From Taeniopygia guttata (lineage: Eukaryota; Chordata; Aves; Passeriformes; Estrildidae), in NCBI RefSeq assembly GCF_048771995.1, contig NC_133024.1, positions 26,180,001-26,244,000 on the forward strand: a DNA stretch of 64,000 nucleotides, written 5' to 3'. The stretch's first letter is position 1; each line of letters begins with the position of its first letter. Shown here piece after piece: positions 1-12,100 of this stretch. The position numbers were made by a program, and so were the translations under genes. Under the pieces are notes generated by a model. It was not told the DNA's origin. It saw only the letters and a list, made by a program, of their open reading frames with translations, and ran no database searches.

Positions 1-2145
1 TTGGAGTTTCCTCTGCAGAAACTGCAAGGTCCAGGAATCACAAGATCCTTACAAACATTTGCTGTGTGCCCACCGTGTGTAACGAGTAGATCTGGTGTGC
101 AGAGTGAACGAGAGGAACATGGCATCCGAGCCACGTGCCGCTGGTAGCTGTGTCTTGCAGCAGTCCAGTTCAAGCACTTCAAGCAAAAAGCAATTTTCTG
201 TGCATCAGCATCCCTGGTACCTCCAGTGTTTTAAAGGCATAGAAACAGACTGATACGGGTGGCTGAGGCTGCACCAGTTGGAGCCCTGACACCACCCTCA
301 GTTCCCAGTGCCTATTTGGCAGCCTGTGGGATGCTGCTCTGTGCCTCCTACCCTATTTTCCATAGTCTTGTTCCTCATCAGCCAAACTTGGAATCAAACT
401 GGAATCAAATCTGGCATTAAATTAATCCATTCATTCCCTGCCTGAATGCTGCTGATCACAGCCCGGGGACAGGGAGAGGCTCACAGCCTGGCTGTGATAG
501 GAAACAGTCCTAATTCTCCAGATCTCTAGCTCCACTTGGGCTAAGCTTTCCCTCAGGAATGGGCTTAGAGGGTCAAAAGAACTGGGAGATTAGGATATTG
601 AGGGTCCCTTGCCTTCCTTTTTATAGCAAAGTTTATTGTGGGAAAGAAATGGCAGTGGTAACCCAAAACAAAAGAATTTCTATTCCAATATGCAGCTGAT
701 GATTGCAGAAGCCAACTTTCTTCAGCACTTCAGGGGGTTTTGTTGCTGTTGATTTTGTTGGGGATTTTTTGTTTTAGTTTTGTTTCCTTGGTTGGTTTTG
801 TTTTTTTCCTGGAATCAGCAGAAATCTCCCACTGCTTCTCTGAAACCTTCAGGAAAATTCACCTCTCTCTCTGGTCTGTTCCTGCGTTTCAGGATTAGCC
901 TGAAGAGCAAATGCCCCTGAAGGAAGCCTGCTTCTCCCAGTAAACTGCTGCTGCCTGGCAGGGCAGGCAGAGGCACTTGCAGAGCTGGAGGAAGGTTTTC
1001 AGAGCATTTTTTCACACTCACCAGTTATTTCATGACCTTGACAAAGGCTGGCTGGGCTGCCTCTTGAGAATAACAGAGCTGATTATTGTGTGCATTCCAG
1101 AACATGAGGAATACAGTGTCCAAGGAATATTTACACTCTGACATTGTGTCTACAGGCAACCTCACTTCTGTCAGTGAGAAGGTGCAGATAATATTGCTGT
1201 TTATCTCTTCCTCGAAGCTCCATGTGGCAGGGCTCATGTATGAGGTCTCTTCTGTTCATAGGTGGCCCGTCCTTCTCCCCACTGCTCTTCCACTCCAGTG
1301 GGTAACAGCTGAAATCTTTTTCACAGAATAAATGTCAGCAGGATTGTCTTACACACCACTGGAACCTTTGTCACCATCCAGTCTGGAAAGTCCACACCTG
1401 GGATGGAAAGACAAGCTTGTGGCTGTCTCTGTTCAAGCAGTAAGGTTTAGATGAAAGCTCAGTCCACATTCACTAAAGGACAAAAAATTTGCCCTTTTGT
1501 CCATCTGGTGGGGGTAATTTTCAACTAATCAGGAGATAAGGATACGAGGTAGATATTTTCATGACTTCTTTTTCCAACTGTAGTTCACCAACACTCAGTC
1601 AATAGCTCCAAAGGAAATGGGGTGATTGAAATGAGAGGCAGAAAACACTTTGAAAATGTCCTCCTAGCTGTTACTCCTGCACACAAACTTCTGGAGGACA
1701 GTTTCTTTCTCCCCACAGCAAGCTGATGTGACGGAAACACAGGCAACTGTCTGAGCACCAAGAGAAGAGGGGTGCCTTCCTCAAGGCACTGAACCCCAAA
1801 ATACAACAGCAGGAATACACTCTTCCTCAAGCATCGCTACCCCAATCTACCACAGCATTCAACCCTGGGATAGCAACTTCTAGCAAATGCAGAGTTGTAG
1901 GACATGCATCTCTGTCTTGACTACAGCTGATGACTGCACATGGGTGTCTGATACATACATGGCCTTACAAATTGTATAAAACAAGCTGTACTGGTATTTA
2001 AGTAGCTTGAGTGAGTGCAGTACGGTCAAGCTGCAAAGAACTGTTCTCTTGAGAGCTCCTGGAAGCAGGGTGACATATCCTAAGAGTCTGAAAAATGCAG
2101 TTCCCTCCCTCCCCTCTGCCAAGGCAAGTGCAGATAGTACCATAC
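1..2145. other. Putative VTCN1 intron 1, no exon seen
   Basis: Both strands were read for immunoglobulin-domain exons (the cysteine and DxGxYxC-type pattern) and none was seen. Open frames here are short and look like noise. Positions about 729-809 are a T/G-rich low-complexity stretch. If the VTCN1 exon call is right, this is intronic; otherwise it is unassigned. Confidence 0.4.
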
Positions 2146-2177
2146 CTCCAGAAAATGACCTGGCCTTGGGATGCCAT
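2146..2177 (-). CDS. VTCN1: VTCN1 (B7-H4) putative first coding exon, partial gene
   Basis: A minus-strand ATG in good Kozak context (ACCATGG) opens a frame reading MASQGQVIFW, then AG and a splice donor (AG|GTATGG). Human VTCN1 starts MASLGQILFWS, so 7 of 10 residues are identical and two more are conservative. The split codon AG plus C or T would give the expected serine. VTCN1 is a B7-family immunoglobulin-like membrane ligand that inhibits T cells; this exon would encode the start of its signal peptide. TRIM45 lies next to VTCN1 in mammals, which supports the call. No V-set or C-type immunoglobulin exon is visible in positions 1-2145, so the remaining exons must lie left of the window. 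The evidence is only ten residues, a donor and context, so a chance match is possible. Confidence 0.55.
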
Positions 2178-4600
2178 GGTCACAGCATCTATGGAGACAA
2201 GTCAAACACCAGCTGCCTGAAGGTCCCACACTGTTCAGCACAGCCCCTGTCTGTTGGATTATATATCCTCCCAAGCTGTCCTGCTTAAATAACTGAATGC
2301 AGCTAAGGAGTGGTGAGCCCAAGCACAAACTCTCAGGAATGAGGAAATTCTGAGCATCTCAACTCCCCCCACCTCCCCTTCCCCCAGGTCAGTCATAAGC
2401 AGGGAGACCTGGTTAGACACTGGGGCAACAGGAGAGACCTCCTACACATCCATTTAAGAAACATGTCTTATTCAAGACAAAACATATTACATTTTACAAA
2501 GTATTACAAAATATTGTGGTTGGTAGCCAGCTAATCCTGGAGTTCAAGTGCATAAGTGTCCCAGGAGAACAGCATCTTACCCATCACTGAGGGGCTATGT
2601 CAAAACCAGGACTAGCTCAGGTCTCCCTGCAAAAATCTCCAACCACTTTCTTGGCACTGGGCAGAGAGGTCCCACCTGTGTGTCCTCCTCCTGGCCCCAT
2701 TTGCACTGTGAGTCTCCCCTGCCTCTCTGTGCTGTGCTAAGAGGCTCCTATGAGCTCAGCAGTGCTCTCAGAGCCACACAGGTTTGGCAGCAGCCCCTTT
2801 TCTCACTGCTGTTTAATCCCACTTAACTCCTTCAGGCCAAACCACCTGTCACCCTCCCCTGAGGCAAGCTCCTGCTGCTCTTAGGTCTGCCAGGGTGGTG
2901 CACTTTGGAGCATGCAAAGGAAAGAAACTAGCACCTGCAAGGCCTTGCAGGTCTTTTCCTCTGGGCTTGGTCTCAGATGAGGCTGGGGGCAGGATGAGCA
3001 GCTCTTGGGCATAACAGGTTGAGAAGGGCAGAGACGTTGTGAAAGAGCAGAAAAGGGAAGGCAGCTTGCACCACCATGTTCAGTTTCCCGAAAGGGAACC
3101 TGCTTATCCTGACATCTACATCTGGACTATGTTCCGGGGAGGATGGGAAAAAGGGGATTTTTGACAGTCTGTAGCTATCTCCAGCAAGTTGGGATGGTTA
3201 GTGGGAGTGAACAACTTTCCCATGCAGAGCTGAGGATGCCCAGAGGAACTGGGAACAGTCCAGCACCTAAAAAACCCAAAGTACTTTCTCTGCAATAACC
3301 AGAGATTAAAATCAAGACAAATTAATACTGGTCAGTGGTGATAATCAGAAAAAACCCCATCATCATTTGTCAGCATTCTGCCTCTCATAATTTAGCAGTA
3401 CAGTACAAGAAGCTAAGAATAGCTCTAGGCCACAGTGGCCAGGTGGGAAATGCACATTAAGAAATGTCCTATTGCCCTCGGTGACACTTGATTAATGGCT
3501 GTGGTGACACCTGATTTACAGCTGCGTGTGCAGTGGGCAGACAAGGTGTCCCCTTTCCGCTCCAGTTAACTCCAGGTCAGCCACAGCACAACCCATTGCA
3601 CAGTCAACAGTCAGGTTATTTCCACATTGGAAAAACATGTCTGCTTCTCCAGCACAGGAAGCCCCAGCAGGACCAGGGCAAGTTCTATTCCCCAGGGCAA
3701 AACCACATTCATTTCTGAGCAGCTCATGCTGGAGCCTACTCCTGTCTCTATCCTCATACTGCAAAAAAACCCCGAGAGGTGTTCAGGCTACTTCCCAAAG
3801 AAACCAAAGGTCTGTGACTACATGATCTGCCCAGCTCTTACCAATCTTGAATTTATTAGTAAATCCAACCCAATGTGACAGCAGAATCTGGTCCCATATG
3901 GTCTGTGAGAGCTGATGAACACCTGGGATACATCAGCTGCCTTCACTGAGGAGAAGGCAACAGCAGACACAAAGTGCTACCAGCTTTTCTGAGCCCAGCA
4001 GCTAGTGGTACCCTACAGAAAAGTTCCCCTGCTTATGGGAAGCTCACACCTTATTTCAGTGTCACTGGAATGCTGCAGGAGCTCCCAGTGAAGGAGAAGA
4101 TGGAGTTGTGGCAAGTTGACCAGCAGCCAAATTTGACAGAGCATTCCACAGAGGCGTAGGCAGCCAGTAAGCTGAAAGGGATGAAAGCTTTTCTTGGGGT
4201 TTTACCCAAAATGTAGGACATCTTTCCAGCCTTATGATCCCACATCTGTAACAATGATGTCAAGAGTTGCTTGAGAAGCACCACAAATGAGAACAACAAG
4301 CAATCTGGAAGGAGAACTTGGCACTGCCTTACTGGCATTATCTGTCCTCAGCCTCACCTGCCTGCGAAGGGAAGCTGAAAGCAGCAGCACTCAGAACAAG
4401 CCCTCACCTCTCAAGAGGAAGGTGCTGAGCCACCCTGGACTGCAAACACACAAAGTCCTCCACACTGCATGTGGATCTGTCCTGACATGGCATTCCCATC
4501 AGGTGGTGTACCCTGTGAACCACCTTCTGCTATGGGAAAAAGAAGCCCATCTGAGCCAGAACCTGCTCTGCTCCGGAGATCTTCTGGGACAAAATAGATA
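2178..4600. other. Intergenic or VTCN1 upstream sequence, nothing recognised
   Basis: If the VTCN1 exon is correct, this holds its 5' untranslated region and promoter. No CpG island, long frame or known repeat was recognised. Open frames of 60-100 codons overlap on both strands without coding character. Confidence 0.35.
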
Positions 4601-4603
4601 TTA

Positions 4604-4880
4604 ACGCTCAGGGCCAGGGGGCCCTGAGCACAAACTTCAGCCCTTTTCCCTGGGAAAGAAGACTCACCGGTCCAGGTTCCTGATGTCAGTTTGTAGGGCT
4701 CCCCTGGGACTCTCAGGGCAGCGCAAGTTTGAGGAGGGGGCAGCTCCGGTCTGGGACACATCCTTTGGTGGTTGGATTTTTTGCAGTCAGCTGCCCGTTC
4801 AGGGCCACAAGGCCCTGAGCACAAACTCCGACCCTTTTCCCTGGGAAAGAAAACTCGCCAGTCCAGGTTCCTGATGTAGG
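4604..4880. repeat. Left copy of a duplicated ~200-base unit (1.4 tandem copies)
   Basis: The first copy starts near 4604 and a second partial copy near 4799. Both carry GGCCCTGAGCACAAACT, a run of CCCTTTTCCCTGGGAAAGAA, and TCCAGGTTCCTGATGT. The same arrangement returns at about 7570-7835, so the pair was duplicated as a block on either side of the G/T-rich domain. On the minus strand each copy carries a splice-donor-like CTGGACYG|GTGAGT or a degraded version of it. No protein family was recognised in the frames across it. Confidence 0.65.
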
Positions 4881-5824
4881 TTTGCAGCAGGTGTCTGGCA
4901 CTGCCTCGGCAACCAGAATGTTATCCTGCTGCAGCTTTTGTCTGTCAGATATGTGGTGCCCCCTCCTACCCTCACCCCTGTTCTTCTCTGTCCCTGTCTC
5001 CCCCCCTCACCCCTATCTGTACTTCCAGCCCCCCTGTCCCACTCTCTCTCCACCCTTCACCCCTCCCCATCCTGCCCCTGCCCCATCCTTCACTCCCCCC
5101 ACTGCCCACCTGTGGCTCCCTGCAGCACCACACGGGAGCCCAAACTTGTGGGGTAGTGCAGCCCTGGCAGCAGGACAACACCGGAATAAAACAGGCAGGG
5201 ACGATATCTGTGGGCTGCACGGTGTCACAAAGGGACCTGGGGCTGAGGGGAGGGGGCTGGAGGGTGGCACAGATGGTGGTGGCAGCTGAGAGGCAGAAGG
5301 GGTCTGTAGGAGTAAAAAGAGGGGCACAGAGACGCTGAGAGGCTGCGGTGGGGGAATGGAGGGTGACAGAAGGAGGCTGAGAGGCAGGGGGTGCCTTGAG
5401 GGACAAAGTGGGGGGTACCTGAGGGTGACAGGTGAACCAGCCATCACACCACCCTTAACCTCACCCTAAATACCACCCCTCCCCGGGTGGGGAGTGCACA
5501 GTGGAGGTTAGGGGGCCAAAGGACAGTGTCGGGGGCTTGGGGTGACATTGCGGGCTGAGGGGCAAAGAGGAGGGACTTGACAGGTGGAGAGCTGACACTG
5601 AGGGTTAGGGGTGCAAAGGACAGGACACAGGGTACCAGGAAGGCTTAGGGTACAGCAGCAGCCCTCACCCCAAACAGCACCCCTAGAACACCAGTTTTCC
5701 CCAACAGCAGCTGCAGGCAGTGACCCTAATGCTGGGACAGCCCCAGAACCCTCCCAGCAGCTGCAGGCAGTGACTTTAATTAAAAGGTACGGATGACGTT
5801 TGCTGGCTAGAGAGGGACTGGTAG

Positions 5825-6400
5825 AGCCTGGGGACTGAGTGCTTTTTTAGGGCTTTTTTTTTTAGTGTTTTTAAAGGATATTTGAGGGGTTTTCTCACAG
5901 GAGCTTTTTAGGAACTTTCTGGGGACGTTTAGGACACTTTTAGGGCTTTTAAAAGATTTTTTAAAGGTATTTTAAGGGCTTTCTTAGTACTAATTAGAAT
6001 TTTAAGGGTTTTTTTTTGGGGGGGTGTTCTTGGGGCTTTTTTAGGGCTATTTAAAAATTTTTAGGGCTTTTTTAAAGACTATTGGGGGTATGTGAAGGAC
6101 TCTTAGGACACAGGTGTTTTTAGTTTTTTTGAGGGAAGTTTTATGGATTTTAGGGTCTTATCAGTGTGTTTTAAGGATTTGGGGGCTATTTTTAGAGCTC
6201 TTCTAGGAATATTTAGGGATTTTTTTAAAGGTTCTTTGGGGATTTTTAGGGGTGTTTTAGGGGTTTTTAAAAGTAGGGTATTTTTATTGTATTTTAAGGG
6301 TATTCTGAGGCTATTTTAATGTTCTTGTGGGGGGTTTAAGACATTTTGAAGATGAGTGTTTTTTTAGGGCATTTTTATGGTTTTTTAGGGTCTTTTCATG
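5825..6400. repeat. T-rich block with many interspersed TTAGGG hexamers
   Basis: About ten TTAGGG hexamers lie on the plus strand within roughly 550 bases, separated by T-rich spacers such as GCTTTTTT. Chance would give far fewer than one. They never form a pure tandem telomere array, so this is either a decayed interstitial telomeric array or a minisatellite that happens to contain the motif. Confidence 0.6.
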
Positions 6401-6404
6401 GCAT

Positions 6405-6770
6405 AGAGGCTGAGGGGCAGCTTGAGGGGCACTGTGGGGGTTTGAGGGTGACAGAGGCTGGGAGCTGAGGGAGGAACAGGGGGAGGGGGCAGTGGGTGAC
6501 ACAGGGAGATGCTGGGGGGCAGAGGCAGCTGGAGGGTGACACAGAGAATCTGGGGGCTGAGGGGAAAAGGAAAGGGATTAAGGGTGGCACACAGGAGCTG
6601 AGGGGCAGCTGAGAGGGGGCTTGAGGGACAAAGGGGGGCTCGAGGGGGACACCCAGAGCCTGAGGTCTGGGGGGCAGAGGGAGGGGTTGAAGGGTAGAGG
6701 GAGAGGGCTTGAGGGCTGGATAGTCCAGTGGAGATCAGGGCTAAAGGGTACAGCTTAGGAGGCAAGTTAG
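6405..6770. repeat. G-rich minisatellite block
   Basis: This purine-rich plus strand is dominated by variants of GAGGGTGACA, GAGGCTGGGG and GAGGGGCAGCT. It resembles the block at 5215-5430, as expected for a tandem repeat unit. Runs of three to six G suggest quadruplex potential on the plus strand. Minus-strand frames of up to 133 codons here are proline- and serine-rich products of the repeat, not genes. Confidence 0.55.
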
Positions 6771-7569
6771 GGTACAGGTGCATCACCCCTCACCCCAACC
6801 CTAACCTCACCCTAAGCAGCAGTTTTGTAGAGGAAGGTATTCAGGGTGTCTGCTTCCCTTTTCACCCCCAACAACAGCAGCACAACATAGCAAGCCTAAC
6901 AGCGAGACCACACCAGAATCCTCCCGCTGGGACAGGGCAGTGACCCTCGCACCAGGACAATGCCAGAACCTTTAGAAGACAACAGGACCCGCTGCAAAAA
7001 GGTAGGGATGATATCTGTGGGCTAGAGAGCAACAGGAAGGGTTCGAAGGCTGAGCAGGCTTCCTTGAGTTGTTTTTTTTTTTGCAGGACCACTGGGAATA
7101 TTTAGGGGATTTTTGAAGGCTTTTTGGGACTTTTCTGGTGTCCTTTAGAGTATTGTTACATCTTCCTAATGGCTATTTTAGAATTCCTTGGTGCATTTTT
7201 AGGGTCAGGATGAGGGTCAGACAGGATGCCCACTGAAAATGCGGAGTACTACAGGAATGCAGTGGAATGCTTTGGGAAGGTGCCAGTGGAGGGCCAGTGG
7301 GTCAGATCCCATGCTGCTGGTCTGAAGGCTGTGATTTCTGAGCAAAGCGAAGTGGTTATGGTTAGGGTTATATGGTGGCAGCTTTCTCGAGGACAAATCC
7401 AGACAGAAAAAATCAAGCCCCAAGCTCTGTACTGTCAGTTTGCAACAGGTATTCAGCATGAAAAAAAAACCCAGAGTACTTAGGGATGGGAGATTTGGAC
7501 TCGGAGAAATCCTGCGCCATTTTGACATTGAGGAGGCAAAAGGAAACCCAGGACCTGACAACCCAGGGT

Positions 7570-7835
7570 GGGTTCAGGGCCGTGGTCATGAATGGCAGAT
7601 ATTTAGCTTGTGAAATAAAAGTTGCCAGTCCAGGTTCTTGATGTCAGTTTGTAGGGCTCCCTTGGGACTGTCAGGGCAGCACAAGTTGGAGGTGGGGGCA
7701 GCTGCAGTCTGGGACACATCCTTTGATATTCGGATTTTTTGCAGTCAGCTGCCCGCTCAGGGCCACAGGGCCCTGGGCACAAGCACTGTCCCTTCTCCGT
7801 GGGAAAGAAAACTCACCAGTCCAGGTTCCTGATGT
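7570..7835. repeat. Right copy of the duplicated ~200-base unit
   Basis: This segment repeats the order seen at 4604-4880: TCCAGGTTCTTGATGTCAG, GTCTGGGACACATCCTTTG, TTTTTTGCAGTCAGCTGCCC, then GGGCCACAGGGCCCTGGGCA and TCCAGGTTCCTGATGT. It lies about 2.95 kb from the left copy in the same orientation. By eye the two copies differ at roughly one base in ten, which suggests an old duplication. Confidence 0.65.
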
Positions 7836-8030
7836 CCTTGCTGTTGACAGTGGAGCAGCATTCCTCTCCCTGTGTGACCAACAGTGGGACCTTTGTGCCC
7901 AGCTCCTCAGGCATTATTAGGAGCCCCTAGCCATACACACCTTCTGACAAGGTTACCCTCAAGCCAGTGGTGTTCCCAGCCTCAATGACAGAAATGTAGT
8001 TTTGTAGAGGAAGGTATTCAGGGTGTCTGC

Positions 8031-8870
8031 TTCATCCAGGCAAGCAGAAGGCAGCAGGGTGACAACTGCCCTTCCAGAGAGTGCCTCTTCTTCCTCATCA
8101 CAGATGCCATTTCCCCAGCTATGGGCTGGTAAATGCCTTGCCAAGGTTGCACAAGCCAAATCCAGGAGTTTTGCTGTGTTCCATCTCCCGTGCTCCAGTT
8201 CTGGACAGACAATTGCAAACCTGTGTCTGTGACTCCTACTGATGCTCAATCTGCCTCCAGATCTTCCTTTGGTGAGCTGGGCACTGCCCTGGTTCCCCCA
8301 TCACCCCCAGCAGCACTGTGCCCCACATCATCTCCATGAAGGACAAAAAGACCAGGTGAATGATACTCCAATTCCTGTTCCTATCAGTGCCAGGAGGTTT
8401 TCTGGGCCCTCCTGCAGATACATTACTAATTCTCCTTGCCCCTACTTTGCAAGCAGGGTATAATGAGACTACAGTTTACCTTGAGGAAGTATAAAAGAGC
8501 AGCTCCCAGAAGCATGACTGTGCCATATCCACACATCTAAGCCTGGAACCCAGATGCATATCCAACAGGGAGGCAGAAGCCATATTCAGGTTGCCAAGCC
8601 TTTCCTAGGCATGATCACAAACCCTTTGGAATGGGCCCCAATGAGTAGTTTTAACCTCATCAAGAAGGACAGCAGAAGCTGTTGACCCTGCAGAATAGGA
8701 CATCTCTTGACCCTCCCATGAGGCAACTGCTCAGATTGAGTTTCCCCTTAGAGCATGTCCCCACAGGCCCCAAGTCCTCAGAATTGTAGGCAGCAGTACA
8801 ATTCCCAGAATTTGCTTCTGTTTGAGCACAAAATAACTCTGCATACACACCCCTGGGTGGAACATAAGGC
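8031..8870. other. Spacer downstream of TRIM45, nothing recognised
   Basis: No gene or known repeat was recognised between the repeat domain and the candidate TRIM45 polyadenylation signal. Open frames are below 100 codons and overlap one another. Confidence 0.35.
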
Positions 8871-8876
8871 ACAGTT

Positions 8877-8882
8877 TTTATT
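8877..8882 (-). terminator. Candidate TRIM45 polyadenylation signal (AATAAA)
   Basis: The minus strand reads AATAAA about 155 bases beyond the TRIM45 stop codon. It is followed by GT-rich text (GGGGTGTGTATG), as expected of a downstream element. Only the motif and its position support the call. Confidence 0.45.
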
Positions 8883-9036
8883 TTCCCTCATCCCCTCTCT
8901 ACCAGCTCACACCCATCACGCTGTTTGCTGGCACCAAGGCTGAGCAGGGATTGATCATATGGATCCTCATGGATTGTTTGTGCTCCTGGAGCAGCTAGCA
9001 GCAGTGCCCTGGACTCCCAGGAGCTCACCTGGCTGC

Positions 9037-9188
9037 TCAGAGTGCCACTGTCCTGAGCAAACTCCTCTGTGAGGTGTTGCTGGGTGGCTCACACAAACAC
9101 TCTGAGCTCTCCTTCACTTGTCCACAGCATGACCAGTGGTGGCAGCCAGGGTGACCTTTGTGTCCATGGCCACAGCCTTGGTACCCAC
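9037..9188 (-). CDS. TRIM45: TRIM45 final coding exon (Gly/His-rich tail and stop)
   Basis: Residues 478-527 and the TGA stop. The exon reads GYQGCGHGHKGHPG, then HHWSCCGQ, and ends RSLLRTVAL, the same last nine residues as human TRIM45. This fixes the gene end with confidence. Confidence 0.95.
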
Positions 9189-12100
9189 CTGCAAGAGAAG
9201 AGGCACTAGCAGGTCAACCAAAGAGGGTCAGAAAATCCCAGTGTGCTACAGGCTTTGGTCCCAGGACTTCTCTAAAGTGTGCTGATGAGAACAGCATATT
9301 CAAAGCCAAAATTGCTAGGGCTCCATAAAGAACAACTCATCTCAATAGCTGGTGAAAGCTGATGATTTCTGTCCCCTTGCCTGTTGAATAAATCAATACA
9401 TGGGCATCCAGAACCCCATGCCAGCTGCTTGTGTCTATGGCCAAAGATATAGATCAAGCACAGAAAAAGGAAGAGGTCAGTTCTATTATAAAAACACACA
9501 AAACACATGATGACACATGCAGGTGAAGGACAGGAAGATGTTGGGATTAAACAAGTAAGAAAGTTGATCTCTTGTCCTAAACATGGAGCGAGACTTCTCT
9601 AGAGTTGGTCACTGTGTGACATAGCCCACAAGCTCCCAACATGCCAGCACTGGAACAGGAACACTGTAGGTGCATTGCTCAGAAGGGCTGAAAGGCTGAG
9701 GTGCCCTGCTCCACTTCCTGCACACCTGGCTCAGGTCTCTGTCTATGGGATGTGCCCTACAGCCCCTTTGTGTGTCCTGTTGCATTTCTCCCTGCTGCAG
9801 TCACCCCATCAGAACATGTGTATGCACAGTTCACCACATTCCTGGTGCATGTCCAAGGTGAGTTGGGTGAGTATCTCCTCACACCTCTATCCACTAGGGA
9901 GGACCTAGTGCAACAAATGCTCCTGATTCCAGCAGCATGGGGAGAGCTGAGCACCCACCTGGCATGGTCCCACCACAGGCACAGCGAGCGGCTTTCTGGC
10001 CTCCGCTGGAGCAGAACGTGCAGCAGTGAAACACCCCCTGGTGCTCACGGAACTTGTGCTTCACCATCAGAGTGAAGGGAGAGCCCTGCAGAGGACAAGC
10101 AAACAGAGAGGATGCTGCAGGGGGTGCTGTCAGACCTGTCTGCATTCTCAGACACCATCTGGGTGACCCTGTCAGTCACAGATCACTAAACACAGCCTTA
10201 AACTGCTATGGTAGAAGTAATCCTTAGACAGATTTGAAACAAATACCTAAGAAAAGAAAAGTAGGTAAAGAAGAAGCAGTGCAAGAGAAACAAGAAATGC
10301 TACCTGCACATGTTGCCCTTTCACATAGACGCAGACAGCATACAAGCCTGGCTCTTCAGGGTTGTAGGAAATACAGTAGGTCCCATCACCATTATCACAC
10401 ACTGTTGGCTTGACTGCACTGTGAACAGTGGAGAGAAACCCAAGAGGTCAGTAACTGGCAAAAAATTGCGTTAAATGTAAACCAGAGTTTGGCCTAGATT
10501 GGCTTAGAGTGGTTTTCACACACCCCTGCTACTGGAAGCTGCAATTACCATACAAAGGAAGTCACACAAAGCCAGTTGCACTGCAAGGATTTGTAGCAAC
10601 CTGCACACAGAAAAGGCAGATGACACACAGCACACAAGTCAGATTATCCCATCAGATAAGAGCCCACAGAAAGGGAGTAAATTCACAGCTTCAGCAAGCA
10701 GTTACCTCCAGAAAAACCCATTAAGAAGACAAGCTATAATAGGGTAGGCTTGAATCACTTTAACCACTGTCCCAACTGCACGGACCCCAACTTTTTCCTT
10801 CAGTGCTGAGGAGTTCTAGGTCCCTGGTGGTAAACTCTCCCTTTTCGTAGTGAAGATCTTTGTGTTTCACAGGGAATCCTGGTGAACAGAGTGCTAGAGA
10901 GAAAGCCTCAGCTGGTTAGTCTAGGATAAATTGCCTGCTCCACAGGAAAATGGAAAGCTTTTCACAGACAATTATCAGGTAGCTCTGCATAGAAGAAGGT
11001 GTTCTTGCTAATCCCCACTAATTAGTCTCCTATAAACATGACAGTTTATAATCTGTATTACCCACCCCCAACACTTCACATCAATACAGCTGCCTACGTA
11101 ATTTCCTGCCACGAACTGTGTGGTGATACTTCTGCAGGTGCTCTTCTGCAGCTGTTGTGCCTCAAAGCAAAGCCAGACAGCTTTCAGCAATCCATGTACC
11201 AACTGCATACATGCAAGAGCAAGAAACTGAGTTAGCATGGCCACAGCGACCTCTACCCCACCAAGAGAAATTCAGAAACCCTTCAGGCATGCACCTTCCT
11301 ACATTATATGTGCACTTATGGAAGGAAAGTAAATTGGAACAATATTCTTGGACAATGATGCTCTATTGATAAGCACCTGTGCAGCCAGCACTGCTTCTGT
11401 GTGCTTTGCCAACACAGCAAAGGGTTTTAGCATCCTGTCCCTTTTTTTCATCAGGTCATCCCATCATAAGTGTTCCTGAAACAAATTAATGCTGGCACAT
11501 GGTTCCAGCTACTATAAAACAACAGATATTTTTCTTAAGAACTAATCCCCAACTGGGTCTGTTTTTGTGCCTGGCTACTCTTTAATGACAAGTGTGGTTT
11601 GGTTTATAATTTTTTTCTGGCTGGCTATTTTCCTTGTGGAAACACTGAGGAGCTCAAGTGCAGCCTTTTCTGGTTTTGCTAAAAAACCTTCAAACATTTT
11701 AAAGTATCCAGTGCTTGCAACTACAGGAAAAAGGACGAAAGCACAACACAGATTCTTTCTCCAGAACATGAAGAAGGCACTTCCATCAGCTGTCAGAGGC
11801 TCGTAGGGTTAGTGAACTCTCTGTCTGACTTGTGACTGTCATAAATGGGTCGCAATTACTTACGCTGATTAGGCATTAACAAAAGCAGGAGCCCCAGGTG
11901 TCTGCTGGGAGGAGTGACAAGGAACAACAACTCCCTCTGACTGTGCCTAGCAGCACACACAGGAGTTGAATCCCTTAAGAAGCCCCAATCACTCAAAGAC
12001 TTAATACAAATCTCAGCAATCACTGTCCAGCCAAACACAACCACTAGGAAGCACTGTGGGAAAAAGAGTAGTGCCTTTTCCTCTACAGATTCTGACCCAC

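Larger units (their letters stand above)
4604..8030. repeat. Complex tandem-repeat (macrosatellite-like) domain
   Basis: This interval is built from recurring blocks. A block with TTAGGGTACAG followed by CACCCTAA-like text occurs near 5641 and 6762, with a related CACCCTAACC copy near 5450. A block ending in GGATGATATCTGTGGGCT or a close variant occurs near 5205, 5800 and 7010. T-rich blocks follow at 5825-6400 and 7070-7210. G-rich blocks (GAGGGTGACA and GAGGGGCAG type) lie at 5215-5640 and 6405-6770. The period between the two best copies is about 1.1-1.2 kb. A further shared segment, GTTTTGTAGAGGAAGGTATT, occurs near 6825 and 7995. No transposase or reverse transcriptase frame is visible. 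The family is unknown to me. Confidence 0.7.

Noticed and set aside
4411-4824. 137-codon minus-strand frame with an internally repeated phrase
   Set aside because: The repetition comes from the tandem ~200-base DNA unit. The copies at 7640-7840 contain stops and no family was recognised, so it is not called a gene.
6385-6786. 133-codon Pro/Ser-rich minus-strand frame
   Set aside because: It is a translation of the G-rich minisatellite on the opposite strand and has no gene-like composition.
1-9000. Search for TTF2 3' exons, the human neighbour of TRIM45
   Set aside because: No plus-strand helicase-type exon was found left of TRIM45. The only candidate gene signal there is the VTCN1-like first exon.
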